Source: Candidatus Poribacteria bacterium (GTDB lineage Bacteria > Poribacteria > WGA-4E > WGA-3G). Taken from it: a DNA stretch of 64,000 bases. This document shows, in pieces, positions 27,165 through 37,096 of the stretch. Location: positions 1 through 64,000 of the forward strand of contig JAAXHL010000007.1 in assembly GCA_012270865.1 (NCBI GenBank), written 5' to 3'. The position numbers were made by a program, and so were the translations under genes. The notes below the pieces were generated by a model. It was not told where the DNA came from. It searched no databases and saw only the letters and a program-made list of their open reading frames with translations. The first letter of the stretch is position 1, and each line of letters starts with the position of its first letter.

Positions 27165-27593
27165 ATGAAACAGAGTACTTTTAGACCAAGGGATATGCTC
27201 AACAAAGAGGTTGCAGGCATTTGTGGTGTAGCAAGGTTGGCGGATAAGGCACGGGCTGCCCACGCCGGTGAAATCGGAAGTTATAAATACGGTGCTGATT
27301 CCAAGCAAGATACTGGAATACTATCTTTCCTCGGCATTTCAGCAGATGCGTTTCAAGAAGCTGCCCTGCAGATTGATAATGATACCAGACTCGGGATGTG
27401 GGTGATGGACAACTGCAAGCGGTCATCTAAAGAAATATCGGCATTCAATCGTAAGTTGAAGCTATGGTGGCAGAGCAAAGTGCCTTCTGACACTTATTCA
27501 AAGCGTCGCCGCGAGTTGGCTCGCCGCCGCGAATCACCTGAATCGTCTGAAACGGATTTGCTATTAACTATGATTGGTCTTGGTCTTGATTGA
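27165..27593 (+). CDS. DUF5069-family protein, 142 aa
   Basis: A soluble protein inserted between nuoL and nuoM, transcribed with them. The core (GVARLADKARAAHAGEIGSY, then a short strand, LSFLGISADAFQEAAL) resembles DUF5069 proteins, whose function is unknown. A basic C-terminal extension follows (about residues 100-130, rich in Arg, Lys and Ser). There is no membrane segment. Nothing ties it to complex I apart from position. Confidence 0.65.
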   Translation: MKQSTFRPRDMLNKEVAGICGVARLADKARAAHAGEIGSYKYGADSKQDTGILSFLGISADAFQEAALQIDNDTRLGMWVMDNCKRSSKEISAFNRKLKLWWQSKVPSDTYSKRRRELARRRESPESSETDLLLTMIGLGLD

Positions 27594-27637
27594 TCGTTCC
27601 TACTGATGAAAGTTGAGTTATCTTAAAGGAGGTATCC

Positions 27638-29194
27638 TTGTTACTTTCAATAGTCATTTTTTTACCACTGCTCGGTGTAATAGCAATTGCATTGCTCAGA
27701 GGACTCGGGGCATCTGCCATCAAAGGCATCGCACTCGCCATTGGGCTAATCACCTTTGTTATCTCACTGGGGCTTTACACAGGGTTTAACGCAGACACCG
27801 CTACATTTCAACTCGGTGGTACACCGATAGAGTGGATTCCCGGAGGCGTAAGTTACCATATCGGCATTGACGGGATTTCGTTGTGGTTGGTGTTGCTGAC
27901 GACATTCTTAACACCCGTCTGTATCCTCGCCGCATGGAACTCCGTCGAAAAAGGATTGAGCGGCTTTATGATGTCGCTACTTGCACTTGAAACCGGGATG
28001 TTGGGGGTCTTCTGCTCTTTAGACCTGTTCCTCTTTTTCGTTTTTTGGGAGTCGATGCTGATACCCATGTATTTCCTCATCGGTGTCTGGGGCGGGGAAC
28101 GGCGAATTTATGCCACCATAAAGTTCGTCCTCTATACGATGGCGGGGAGTGCATTGATGCTTGTCGGCATTTTAGCACTCTATTTCCAAAACGATAACAG
28201 TTTTGATCTTACCACACTCAGCGGTCCGTTTGAACATTCCGATCTACTGTTCCTCGCGTTTTTCGTTGCGTTTGCCATTAAGGTACCGCTCTTTCCGTTC
28301 CATACTTGGCTCCCAGATGCACACGTTGAAGCACCGACTGTCGGCAGCGTTATTCTTGCAGGTGTCCTCCTGAAAATGGGCACCTATGGAATCATCCGAT
28401 TCTGTCTGCCACTCTTTCCAGACGCAGCCGAAAAATTCACACCCCTGATCGTTCCGCTCGCTGTCATCGGTATCATCTACGGCGCATTGGTCGCGATGGT
28501 ACAACCCGACCTGAAAAAACTCGTGGCGTATTCCAGTGTCAGTCACCTCGGTTTTGTCGTTCTCGGACTTTTCTCAAAACACCCTGCAGGTCTTCAAGGA
28601 AGCGTGTTGCAAATGATTAACCACGGCTTAAGCACAGGCGCACTGTTCCTCTTGGTCGGAATGATTTATGAGCGTAGACACAGCAGGATGATCGTCGATT
28701 TTGGGGGCTTGTCAAAACGGATGCCAATCTTCGCCACAATCTTCATGATTGTGACGCTCTCGTCAATCGGGCTACCCGGTCTAAATGGATTCATCGGTGA
28801 GTATATGATACTCTTCGGCAGTTTTGTTCAGGGCGCATTCTCTAAGGTCTACGTCGTTTTCGCAACCGCAGGTGTGATCCTCGCAGCCGTCTACATGCTA
28901 TGGATGTTCCAACGCGTAATGTTCGGAACACTCGATAAGACAAACGAAGGGTTACCCGACCTGAACGCACGTGAAATCGTCGTAATGCTTCCGATCCTAC
29001 TGTTCATCGTCTGGATCGGCGTTTATCCCAAACCTTTCCTGAGCAAAATGGAGAAATCGGTAGGTCTTGTCGTGACAAAAGTACAGGCTGCACCTGCTAT
29101 GGGGCAGTTAGAAAATAATGTGCCAGCAGGTACAAAACTTGCACTACGCGAAACACAGCATCAAAAGAGTGAAAAGGAGGCGCGCGCAAAATAA
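27638..29194 (+). CDS. nuoM: NADH-quinone oxidoreductase subunit M
   Basis: An antiporter-like proton-pumping subunit. The 518-aa protein contains [20 protein letters not shown] (Glu near 134) and [20 protein letters not shown] (Lys near 219). The start is TTG, supported by AAAGGAGG 6-7 nt upstream. The C-terminus is longer and charged (SEKEARAK). The stop codon directly abuts the GTG start of the antiporter gene that follows. Confidence 0.95.
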   Translation: MLLSIVIFLPLLGVIAIALLRGLGASAIKGIALAIGLITFVISLGLYTGFNADTATFQLGGTPIEWIPGGVSYHIGIDGISLWLVLLTTFLTPVCILAAWNSVEKGLSGFMMSLLALETGMLGVFCSLDLFLFFVFWESMLIPMYFLIGVWGGERRIYATIKFVLYTMAGSALMLVGILALYFQNDNSFDLTTLSGPFEHSDLLFLAFFVAFAIKVPLFPFHTWLPDAHVEAPTVGSVILAGVLLKMGTYGIIRFCLPLFPDAAEKFTPLIVPLAVIGIIYGALVAMVQPDLKKLVAYSSVSHLGFVVLGLFSKHPAGLQGSVLQMINHGLSTGALFLLVGMIYERRHSRMIVDFGGLSKRMPIFATIFMIVTLSSIGLPGLNGFIGEYMILFGSFVQGAFSKVYVVFATAGVILAAVYMLWMFQRVMFGTLDKTNEGLPDLNAREIVVMLPILLFIVWIGVYPKPFLSKMEKSVGLVVTKVQAAPAMGQLENNVPAGTKLALRETQHQKSEKEARAK

Positions 29195-30682
29195 GTGAAG
29201 TTCAAATTTGCATCTTGTCTTATTCTATGTCTAATTCTCGCATTTACGCTAACGGTCTCAATGGAAACCTTCGGGGCAGATGAAACACACGGCGACGAAG
29301 CCGCACATCAAGAGCCCGGCGTAGATGGCGCGAAACTGCCTATCTGGAGTATTGTTCCGTTTGTCGGTATTCTGCTATCCATTGCTATCTTTCCACTTGT
29401 GTTGGATTCACACTTTCTCGTCCACCACGGTGGGAAGATGTCACTGGCGTGGGGATTAATCTTTGCGGTTCCATATCTTATCGCTTTCCAAGGGGAGGCT
29501 TTTTACGATATACTGCACATTTACCTGTTAGACTATATCCCGTTCATCATTCTTTTGTGGGGGTTGTTCACCGTTGCGGGTGGAATCCTCGTGCGTGGCA
29601 CGTTGCGCGGCACGCCGATGGTCAATACACTCTTACTATTATTTGGGACTATAATTGCATCATGGGTTGGCACGACCGGGGCATCAATGCTCCTAATCCG
29701 TCCCCTAATCCGAGCAAATGCATACCGAAAGAATAAGGTTCATCTCATTGTCTTTTTCATTTTTCTCGTCAGTAACATCGGTGGCTCCTTAACGCCAATA
29801 GGAGACCCGCCTCTGTTCCTCGGGTTCCTGCGCGGCGTACCATTCTTCTGGACAACTGCGGCACTGTTACCGCACATGCTATTTATTAGTGTTATTTTAA
29901 TCGTGCTGTTCTTTGTCGTAGACACGTTCATGTTTAAACGAGAAGGCGGTGTCGTACCAGATGACGGTATCAGCGAACCGATTCGTATAGAAGGACTTTT
30001 CAACCTCGTCTTTCTACTCGGTATTATTGGTGCCGTTTTAATGAGCGGAACTTTCAAATGGGGAGAAGTCAACATTCTCGGCGTTCACGTATATTGGCAA
30101 AATATTGTTCGTGAATTAATGATTGTCGCTATGGGATTGTTGTCCCTTAAATATACACCATTTCGTGGCGAATTACGTCAATCCAACGAATTTTCATGGG
30201 AACCTATTGAAGAGGTCGCAAAAATTTTCGCCGGAATATTTATAACAATCATTCCAGCACTCGCAATTCTGAGGGCAGGAGAGGAGGGTGCTCTGGCGGG
30301 TTTAATTGGTGCCATGCAACAACCGTACCACTATTTCTGGGTTACCGGCATCCTGTCCAGTTTCTTGGACAATGCACCAACCTATTTGACGTTCTTCAAT
30401 ACCGCACTCGGAAAATTACAACTTACTGATGTGAAAAATGTTTCGGAAATTCTATCAGGTCCATCACAACACCTTGAGTTTATCAGATTGCTCACGGCTA
30501 TATCTGTCGGAGCCGTTTTCATGGGCGCGAATACCTATATCGGCAACGCACCGAATTTCATGGTGAAAGCAATCGCGGAACAAAGCGGTATCCGCATGCC
30601 AAGCTTCTTCGGGTACATGCTCTGGTCGGTCGCGATCTTATTCCCGCTCTTTGTGGTTGTAACACTCGTGTTTTTCCGTTAG
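29195..30682 (+). CDS. nhaD: NhaD-type Na+/H+ antiporter
   Basis: A 495-aa multi-pass protein of the ion transporter superfamily. NhaD-like signatures are GTTGASMLLIRPLIRAN (about 155-171), NIGGSLTPIGDPPLFLGFLR (about 196-215) and LDNAPTYLTFFN (about 392-403). The N-terminus has a cleavable-looking signal and a His/Glu-rich stretch (about 28-44), then about 12 helices. The GTG start follows the nuoM stop with no gap, and nuoN begins 21 nt later, so it is co-expressed with complex I. NhaD proteins exchange Na+ or Li+ for H+. Its position within nuo is unusual. Confidence 0.85.
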   Translation: MKFKFASCLILCLILAFTLTVSMETFGADETHGDEAAHQEPGVDGAKLPIWSIVPFVGILLSIAIFPLVLDSHFLVHHGGKMSLAWGLIFAVPYLIAFQGEAFYDILHIYLLDYIPFIILLWGLFTVAGGILVRGTLRGTPMVNTLLLLFGTIIASWVGTTGASMLLIRPLIRANAYRKNKVHLIVFFIFLVSNIGGSLTPIGDPPLFLGFLRGVPFFWTTAALLPHMLFISVILIVLFFVVDTFMFKREGGVVPDDGISEPIRIEGLFNLVFLLGIIGAVLMSGTFKWGEVNILGVHVYWQNIVRELMIVAMGLLSLKYTPFRGELRQSNEFSWEPIEEVAKIFAGIFITIIPALAILRAGEEGALAGLIGAMQQPYHYFWVTGILSSFLDNAPTYLTFFNTALGKLQLTDVKNVSEILSGPSQHLEFIRLLTAISVGAVFMGANTYIGNAPNFMVKAIAEQSGIRMPSFFGYMLWSVAILFPLFVVVTLVFFR

Positions 30683-30703
30683 GAGAAAAAAGGAAATTAA
30701 AAA

Positions 30704-32164
30704 ATGCCAATAGAAGATATTAACTGGCAATTACTGATGCCAGAACTGGTTATCGCTTTAACGTTGATCATCGTCCTCGTCTTCGACCTGTTTGATTCGA
30801 TCTCAAAAAAGGTTCTCGGTTGGATGACGATCGTTGGTGCCGCGATTGCCTTAGCGGTTTCTATCCAGATGCATCAAGCAGGCATTGCCGGTACCCAATT
30901 CAACGACATGTTCAAGGTAGATAACTTCTCCCTATTCTTCAACATGATTTTCCTCGTTTCCACAATTTTGGTTACCTTGATTTCGATGAGTTATCTCGAC
31001 AGAGCGGACAGGAAGCACGGACCTTACTATCTACTGATTTTGCTCGCAACACTCGGCATGATGTTGATGGCTGCAGGCAATGAGTTGATCATCGTCTTCC
31101 TCGGTTTGGAACTGATGTCGTTATCGCTATATGTCTTGGCTGGTTATTTCAGAGAAAGTCCTGCCTCAAGCGAAGCAGGGATGAAATACCTATTGCTCGG
31201 CGCATTCGCGAGTGCGTTCTTTCTCTATGGGATTGCGCTCATTTATGGGGCTGTTGGAACGACAAGTGTACCCGCAATCGCTGAGGCGATTACCGCTGAA
31301 AACAAGTCACCACTACTTTTAGCAGGGATGTTCCTACTCATCGTCGGGTTCGGATTTAAGGTCGCGATTGTCCCGTTCCATCAGTGGGCACCGGATGTCT
31401 ACGAAGGCGCACCGACAACCATCGCAGCGTTTATCTCCGCAGGACCAAAAGCTGCCGGATTCGCAGCCTTCCTCAGAATTTTCATGGAAGCGTTACCCAA
31501 CCTGCAAGGCGAATGGAGTGGTGTACTCGTTTTATTAGCGATGTTGACAATGACGGTCGGGAATGTCATCGCAATCGCGCAGACGAACATCAAACGCATG
31601 CTCGCGTATTCCAGCATCGCACACGCCGGTTACGTCCTCATAGGCTTAGCAGCAGCAGGCGCGGCAGGCAGTGAAGCAGCAAGAGATGAAGGCATCTCCA
31701 GCGCGATACTCTATCTCCTAATTTACTGCGTAATGAACATCGGCGCGTTTGGGGCAATTATCTTAGCAAGAACGGAGGACGGCGAGAGCCTAATGATCTC
31801 GGATTACGCAGGACTCGGAACCCGAAAACCGTTACTCGCTATGTTTATGTCCATAATGCTTGTATCGCTCGCCGGTTTTCCACCCACTGCCGGGTTCGTC
31901 GGGAAATTCTATATCTTCAAATCAGCTATCGGGTCAGAACTTTACCTGCTTGTCATTGTCGGTGCCATTAACACTGCGATATCGGCGTTCTACTATCTAC
32001 GTGTCGTCGTAACAATGTGTATGCGTGAACCGGAAGAAGAACTGGAGTTCAGTCCTTATGCTTCAACCTTGGTCATCGGATTGATCATCGCAGCGGTTGG
32101 TGTGCTACTTATCGGTATTCTGCCATCGCTCATGCTCACACCCGCACAGAATTCTGTCTTTTAA
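30704..32164 (+). CDS. nuoN: NADH-quinone oxidoreductase subunit N
   Basis: The third antiporter-like subunit, 486 aa. Typical segments are ELIIVFLGLELMSLSLYVLA (Glu near 135) and KVAIVPFHQWAPDVYEGAPT (Lys near 224). AAAGGAAATT followed by an A-run precedes the ATG, a shorter relative of the nuo leader. It is the last gene of the cluster. Confidence 0.95.
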   Translation: MPIEDINWQLLMPELVIALTLIIVLVFDLFDSISKKVLGWMTIVGAAIALAVSIQMHQAGIAGTQFNDMFKVDNFSLFFNMIFLVSTILVTLISMSYLDRADRKHGPYYLLILLATLGMMLMAAGNELIIVFLGLELMSLSLYVLAGYFRESPASSEAGMKYLLLGAFASAFFLYGIALIYGAVGTTSVPAIAEAITAENKSPLLLAGMFLLIVGFGFKVAIVPFHQWAPDVYEGAPTTIAAFISAGPKAAGFAAFLRIFMEALPNLQGEWSGVLVLLAMLTMTVGNVIAIAQTNIKRMLAYSSIAHAGYVLIGLAAAGAAGSEAARDEGISSAILYLLIYCVMNIGAFGAIILARTEDGESLMISDYAGLGTRKPLLAMFMSIMLVSLAGFPPTAGFVGKFYIFKSAIGSELYLLVIVGAINTAISAFYYLRVVVTMCMREPEEELEFSPYASTLVIGLIIAAVGVLLIGILPSLMLTPAQNSVF

Positions 32165-32205
32165 CGGCTTCCAGCCATCAGCAGTCAACTTTGACCCATT
32201 TTGCA

Positions 32206-32226
32206 GTCGGGGTTTGTAACCCTGAC
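32206..32226. repeat. GTCGGGGTT hairpin after nuoN
   Basis: GTCGGGGTT and AACCCTGAC form a 9-position stem with one non-Watson-Crick position and the loop TGT. It is a diverged copy of the interspersed hairpin and may act at the 3' end of the nuo transcript; no T-tract follows. Confidence 0.6.
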
Positions 32227-32326
32227 TTCTGTAAGTGTATAGTTAATGCTGGGATTTACTATATAACGCCGGTTTGATTAATCATTTCAGATGCGTTGCT
32301 GGTTCTATTTTCCGCAACTTAATAAA

Positions 32327-32358
32327 CTCTCCGTTTCTCGACAACGGAGAGAAACGAG
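32327..32358 (+). promoter_or_regulatory. Two overlapping, mutually exclusive hairpins
   Basis: CTCTCCGT (32327-32334) pairs with ACGGAGAG (32344-32351). Alternatively CGTTTCTC (32332-32339) pairs with GAGAAACG (32349-32356). Each is a perfect 8-bp stem with a 9-nt loop, and they share bases, so only one can form. They end about 20 nt before the ATG of the oxidoreductase gene, just before its AAGGA. Confidence 0.45.
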
Positions 32359-32377
32359 CAAGGATAATAATTAAAAA

Positions 32378-33346
32378 ATGTCAGATGTTAGATTAGGTTT
32401 TATCGGTACAGGTGGCAACATGAACCGCCATCTACGCGAATTAACCGAGATCGGCGGCTCGAAGTTCGTCGCCTTCTGTGATATTGTTATCGAAAAAGCG
32501 GAGCGGGCTGTTACACAATACGGAGGCAAAGCCTACGCAGACTATAACCAGATGCTCGCAAGCGAAGAATTGGATGCTGTCTATATCTCGATCCCACCGT
32601 TTGCACACGGTGCCCCTGAACGCGCTGTTGTCGCTGCAGGGCTGCCGATGTTTGTAGAGAAACCGGTACACATGGATACCGACGACGCGAAAGAGATCGC
32701 AGCCGAGATCGAAGACAAAGGCATCATCACTGCTGCCGGTTATCAGGAACGTTACCTTGACATCATTGACAAAGCGCAGGAACTCCTCGCTTCTCGACGT
32801 GTCGGGTTCTTCATGGGCTACTGGATGGGCGGTATGCCAGGCGGATGGTGGCGCGAGAAAGCAAAATCCGGCGGACAACTCATGGAACAGACGACACACG
32901 AATTTGATATGGCGAGATACCTATTCGGCGAAGTCAAGACCGTCTATGCTGTCGCACGCTACGATCTGATTCCAGATACCGATTACGATATTGAAGAAGC
33001 CTCTGCTGTCTCCTTGCAATTTGAGAGCGGTGTTTTCGGTATCATGTTTTCCGCATGCTTCACAATAAACGGGATGCGCCGTTCCGGGTTAGATATCTTC
33101 TGTGAAGACGGTTCGCTGGAGTACCATCTCCGCCGCGCACTTGTGCTTTCCACTGCCGATGAGAAAACTACATGGAACCCAGAAAACAATTGCACCATTG
33201 ATATGGATAGCACTTTTATTGAGGCTGTACGTACAGGTGATGGCAGCGCAATCCGATCCCCTTATGCCGATGCTGCCAAGACTGCTATTCTATCCATCGC
33301 AGCCAACGAATCTCTCGAAACAGGGTTGCCTGTCCACCTAACATAG
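32378..33346 (+). CDS. Gfo/Idh/MocA-family oxidoreductase
   Basis: A 322-aa NAD(P)-dependent oxidoreductase of the glucose-fructose oxidoreductase type. The N-terminal Rossmann domain has GFIGTGGNMNRHLREL (about 6-21), and the EKPVHMD segment (about 94-100) holds the family Lys-Pro. The C-terminal domain includes GGQLMEQTTHEFDMARYLFG with the usual catalytic His. Substrate is probably a sugar or inositol derivative; unknown. AAGGATAATAATT and an A-run precede the ATG, similar to the nuo leaders. Confidence 0.88.
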   Translation: MSDVRLGFIGTGGNMNRHLRELTEIGGSKFVAFCDIVIEKAERAVTQYGGKAYADYNQMLASEELDAVYISIPPFAHGAPERAVVAAGLPMFVEKPVHMDTDDAKEIAAEIEDKGIITAAGYQERYLDIIDKAQELLASRRVGFFMGYWMGGMPGGWWREKAKSGGQLMEQTTHEFDMARYLFGEVKTVYAVARYDLIPDTDYDIEEASAVSLQFESGVFGIMFSACFTINGMRRSGLDIFCEDGSLEYHLRRALVLSTADEKTTWNPENNCTIDMDSTFIEAVRTGDGSAIRSPYADAAKTAILSIAANESLETGLPVHLT

Positions 33347-33348
33347 CA

Positions 33349-33387
33349 CTTACGCAACCCGTTGCAGGCGGGGTTTTTAACCCCGCC
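33349..33387 (+). repeat. ACTTACGCAA + GGCGGGGTT hairpin
   Basis: A near-perfect family member: ACTTACGCAA, TTGCAGGCGGGG, and a 9-bp hairpin at 33367-33387 with loop TTT. It lies directly after the oxidoreductase stop codon. Confidence 0.75.
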
Positions 33388-33497
33388 ATTAAAAACAAAC
33401 CTTACATTCCGATAAAAACAACTTTCCTAACAGATATCGTTAATCAAATACACTCAATTTTAATAAAAAATTTTGACCACACCATACGCCTCTTTAA

Positions 33498-33521
33498 ACC
33501 GACAACTGACAACTGACAACT
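33498..33521 (+). repeat. Heptamer array before the Cu+ ATPase gene
   Basis: Three GACAACT-phase heptamers run to within 6 nt of the ATG at 33528. No Shine-Dalgarno sequence separates them from the start codon. Confidence 0.7.
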
Positions 33522-33527
33522 ATAAAA

Positions 33528-35762
33528 ATGGAACACCAAATTAACCTCCCCATCACCGGCATGAACTGCGAAAGTTGTACAAGCATCATCACACAAAACC
33601 TAAAAAAGATGGATGGTGTTTTTGCTGTAGAAGTCAGTCTTGCTACCGAATATGCCGCGGTTACCTTTGATACATCTACACTCAGCGAGGATGCCATCGT
33701 CAATAAGATCCGAGACCTCGGTTTTGATGTTGTTGATGAAGACAAAGAAGACGAAGCACGCGCTGAAGAATTCCGACGGCAAAAGCTGCAATTCGCTATC
33801 GGGGTACTCTTCACACTCCCACTCTTTCTCATCAGCATGGGGAGAGATATGAACCTGTTGGGTCAGTGGGCCTCTGCAGATTGGGTCAACTATCTTATGT
33901 TTGGTTTAGCACTCCCCGTGCAGAGTTATGTCGCGTTGGACTATTACATCGGCGGTTTTAAGGCACTCCGCAACGGATCCGCCAATATGGATGTCCTCGT
34001 TGCTATGGGTTCATCCGTCGCGTTTCTCTATAGCCTCTTCGTAACGATTGCACTAACCACGGGCATGGGAGAACGCTTCGGCGCACACGTCTATTTTGAG
34101 ACAGCCGCAGTTATCGTCACGTTGATCAAGTTAGGAAAACTGCTCGAAGGGCGTGCCAAAGGTAAGATAAACGCAGCCCTAAAAAAACTCCCGCAACTTG
34201 CCCCTAAAACAGCGTGCCGCTTAAAAGATGGTGAAGAACAAAACATCCCGATTGAACAGGTCGGTGTCGGAGATATCCTGATTGTGCGTCCCGGCGAAAG
34301 TGTTCCGGTTGATGGTGTCGTGCGCAGCGGCGAAAGTGCCATTGATGAAAGCGTCTTCACCGGAGAAAGCCTACCTGTAGATAAGGTATTAGGCGATCCT
34401 GTGACCGCGGCAACGATGAACCAGAGCGGAATGCTCACCATCGAAGCCACGCACGTCGGTGCCGAAATGGCACTTTCCCGTCTTGTCCAATTGGTATACT
34501 CGACGCAACAAGGCAAACCTCCTATCCAACGCGTCGCCGATGCAGTCACAAATGTGTTTGTGCCTGTTGTTGCCGCGATTGCCGTTGTGACGTTTCTCGT
34601 GTGGTGGCTCGTCATTGGAGCAGGATTCACACCGGCGATGCTCCGTCTCGTTGCTATCCTCGTCACAGCCTGTCCGTGTGCCTTAGGACTCGCCACCCCA
34701 ACTGCCGTTATGATGGGAACCGGTATCGGCGCGCAGCGCGGCATCCTCTTCCGAAACGGCGAAGCACTCGAACGCGCTGGCGACTTAACCACAATTGTGC
34801 TCGATAAAACAGGTACCTTGACAGAGGGCAAACTCACCCTTACCGATATTCTCACGGATAAAGACGAATCGGAACTCTTACAGTTATCTGCCGCTGCGGA
34901 GCGTGGCAGTGAGCATCCTATCGGAAAAGCAGTTGTCCAAGCCGCTCAGGTACGTGGACTGGACATCGCTACACCGAGCCAGTTTAAAGCGGTTACTGGG
35001 CACGGTATCACCGCACAGGTCGGTGAGAATAGTGTCATCATAGGCAATTTAGCCTTAATCCAACAACACGATATCCCAACAAGAAGATTTGAAGAAGAAG
35101 CAGAGCGTCTACAGACCGAGGCGAAAACCGTGCTATGGGTCGCTGTTGATGGGGAGGTTCTCGGACTTCTGGCAGTTGCGGATACATTAAAACCGGAAGC
35201 GCAAGCCGCAGTCGCGGAACTCTACGAACTTGGATGCACGGTAACAATGATGACAGGAGATAACCGCGTCACGGCTGACGCGATCGCTAAGGCTTCACGG
35301 ATTAGCGATGTCATGGCAGAACTCAAACCCGAAGATAAAGCGGCAGCCGTTAAGAAGCTACAGACGGAAAATAGTGGACGCGTCGCAATGGTAGGCGACG
35401 GCATCAACGACACCCCCGCATTGGCACAAGCCGACATCGGCATCTCGCTCGGCACAGGCACCGATATTGCAAGGGAAACCGCACACGTAACGCTCATGCA
35501 CAGCGACTTACGTGGACTCCCCGATGCGATTCGGCTCAGCCGTTCCACGATGCGCACCATTAAGCAGAACCTTTTCTGGGCGTTTTTCTACAATGTCCTT
35601 TTAATTCCCATCGCAGCAGGCGTGCTTTATCCGTTCCCTTCCGTACCGATGATGTTCCGAGAACTCCACCCGATGCTCGCAGCCTTCGCAATGGCATTCA
35701 GCAGCGTGTCCGTCGTGCTAAACAGCTTGCGTCTGCAATGGAGGAAAAATAATCATTTTTGA
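33528..35762 (+). CDS. copA: Copper-translocating P1B-type ATPase
   Basis: Exports Cu+ from the cytoplasm using ATP. The 744-aa protein has one N-terminal heavy-metal domain with the CxxC motif Cys14/Cys17 (GMNCESC). Eight helices follow, with the metal-selecting CPC in the sixth (Cys382, Cys384), the actuator TGES (about residue 279) and the phosphorylated Asp426 in DKTGTLTEG. The ATP-binding HP motif is in GSEHPIGK, and [10 protein letters not shown] is also present. The C-terminal part (about 700-744) matches the Cu+ group. No repressor or copper chaperone gene is adjacent. Confidence 0.95.
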   Translation: MEHQINLPITGMNCESCTSIITQNLKKMDGVFAVEVSLATEYAAVTFDTSTLSEDAIVNKIRDLGFDVVDEDKEDEARAEEFRRQKLQFAIGVLFTLPLFLISMGRDMNLLGQWASADWVNYLMFGLALPVQSYVALDYYIGGFKALRNGSANMDVLVAMGSSVAFLYSLFVTIALTTGMGERFGAHVYFETAAVIVTLIKLGKLLEGRAKGKINAALKKLPQLAPKTACRLKDGEEQNIPIEQVGVGDILIVRPGESVPVDGVVRSGESAIDESVFTGESLPVDKVLGDPVTAATMNQSGMLTIEATHVGAEMALSRLVQLVYSTQQGKPPIQRVADAVTNVFVPVVAAIAVVTFLVWWLVIGAGFTPAMLRLVAILVTACPCALGLATPTAVMMGTGIGAQRGILFRNGEALERAGDLTTIVLDKTGTLTEGKLTLTDILTDKDESELLQLSAAAERGSEHPIGKAVVQAAQVRGLDIATPSQFKAVTGHGITAQVGENSVIIGNLALIQQHDIPTRRFEEEAERLQTEAKTVLWVAVDGEVLGLLAVADTLKPEAQAAVAELYELGCTVTMMTGDNRVTADAIAKASRISDVMAELKPEDKAAAVKKLQTENSGRVAMVGDGINDTPALAQADIGISLGTGTDIARETAHVTLMHSDLRGLPDAIRLSRSTMRTIKQNLFWAFFYNVLLIPIAAGVLYPFPSVPMMFRELHPMLAAFAMAFSSVSVVLNSLRLQWRKNNHF

Positions 35763-35881
35763 TTAGGACGTATATGTTAAAAATAGTCCTGTGGGTTGGG
35801 TTGAACGGTGTTGAGAAGTCGGAGGTTATGCCATACATACCTGAAAATCAATATCCGGTCCTATCCATCCATGAATATAGA

Positions 35882-35940
35882 GAAACCCAACTTTACGCGT
35901 CCAGCGTTGGAGAACCTTCACATCAAAAGCGTTGGGTTTC
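35882..35940. repeat. 10-bp inverted repeat GAAACCCAAC/GTTGGGTTTC
   Basis: GAAACCCAAC at 35882-35891 and GTTGGGTTTC at 35931-35940 are perfect inverted copies in the 255-nt gap between copA and the convergent GT9 gene. It may be a transcript-end hairpin or part of a larger dispersed repeat. No gene is visible in this gap. Confidence 0.55.
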
Positions 35941-36017
35941 ACTCGGTCTCTGATGGAATTTCAAGCATATTGCCAAAAATCGTCTCTGGGTAAAACGGCG
36001 CGTAATCGCAGTTTATT

Positions 36018-37007
36018 CTACGGAACAACCGCCCGTTGTAAGATATGAGTTACTGCATCTAACACCTGCTCCACCGTAATCCCTGCGATCACTTCACAAC
36101 TCCCAACACCACATCCCCCCGGATTCCGACCCGGATGGCACGGATTACACCCCAAATCTATTCCGCTTTGCAAAACAGTATGTTTTTCACCATACGGACC
36201 ACTACGTATGTGGTTCGTTGAACCGAAAAGCGCAACGACTGGCGTATCCACAGCCGCAGCGATATGCATCGGTCCTGTGTCGTTTCCGATATACACATCA
36301 CATGCAGAGATTAACGCCGCGAGGTGACGCAGATTCTCTGTTTGAACCAGAATCGGTGGAACGTCCATCATCTGTGCGACCTGTGCTTGGAGCTTCCGTT
36401 CATTCGGACCGGCAAACAACAAAATCGCTGCGTTCCGTTTTTCGACCAAAGCGTTCGCGACACGCGCGTAGTCCGCTGCGTCCCACAACTTGTATACCCA
36501 ATTCCCACCGGGATGGATGCCGATCAACAACTGCTCTGATTTAACGCCTGCTTCAGCAAGAAAACCGTGCGCAGCGGTCTGTTCAGCTTCAACTAACTGT
36601 AAATGTGGATGCGCATCTGTTATGTCAACGCCACGTTTTTGGAGTGCCTCCAGATAGCGGGTAACGGCGTGACGATTGCTCTCACCGCGAACCAGACCCC
36701 AATGTTCCGCACCGATACACCGCGCCGTAAGACTGTCCCGTAAATTCACAACGAGATCAAATTTATCGCGACGCAACGCTTTTACAAGCCGCAAGCGTCC
36801 GCGCCAACCAGCGTGTTCGCCTCGATTATCATAAATGAGAGTTGCATCGATATTGGAATCGGTCGCAAGGAGATCAAACGCTCGGGGTCCGACAAGAAAG
36901 GTAATGTGGGCATCCGAAAAGTGTCTTCGCAGGGGTTGGATAACTGAAGTAGACAGGACCGCATCACCGATAAAAGAGAAACTAAAGACGAGAATTTTCT
37001 TCAGCAT
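36018..37007 (-). CDS. GT9-family glycosyltransferase (heptosyltransferase-like)
   Basis: A 329-aa enzyme of glycosyltransferase family 9, which transfers heptose or a related sugar onto lipopolysaccharide core or other glycans. The N-terminal KKILVFSFSFIGDAVLSTSV (about 2-21) and C-terminal CDVYIGNDTGPMHIAAAVDT (about 235-254) are typical, as is ALFGSTNH. A Cys-rich CNPCHPGRNPGGCGVGSC segment (about 285-302) resembles the conserved Cys motif of some heptosyltransferases. A second GT9 gene lies at 38845-39936. Confidence 0.87.
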   Translation of the reverse strand: MLKKILVFSFSFIGDAVLSTSVIQPLRRHFSDAHITFLVGPRAFDLLATDSNIDATLIYDNRGEHAGWRGRLRLVKALRRDKFDLVVNLRDSLTARCIGAEHWGLVRGESNRHAVTRYLEALQKRGVDITDAHPHLQLVEAEQTAAHGFLAEAGVKSEQLLIGIHPGGNWVYKLWDAADYARVANALVEKRNAAILLFAGPNERKLQAQVAQMMDVPPILVQTENLRHLAALISACDVYIGNDTGPMHIAAAVDTPVVALFGSTNHIRSGPYGEKHTVLQSGIDLGCNPCHPGRNPGGCGVGSCEVIAGITVEQVLDAVTHILQRAVVP

Positions 37008-37031
37008 TTTTTATCAAAAGTTTTTAATCAA

Positions 37032-37064
37032 GACTTACGCATTGTAGGAGGGGTTTCTAACCCC
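37032..37064. repeat. ACTTACGCA + GGGGTT hairpin
   Basis: ACTTACGCA followed after 8 nt by a hairpin GGGGTT / AACCCC (loop TCT). A short family member between the GT9 gene and the next minus-strand gene. Confidence 0.6.
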
Positions 37065-37096
37065 GATAGAAGAAACAACATTGAAGTGGAGAGGGT

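Noticed and set aside
34091-34855. 254-codon open frame on the minus strand inside the Cu+ ATPase gene
   Set aside because: The plus strand encodes an unmistakable P-type ATPase with all motifs across this stretch. The antisense product is Ser/Thr/Arg/Pro-rich without any domain pattern and has no ribosome binding site.
35775-35993. 60-64-codon frames in the copA downstream gap
   Set aside because: They cover an inverted repeat, overlap each other in different frames, and have no ribosome binding site.
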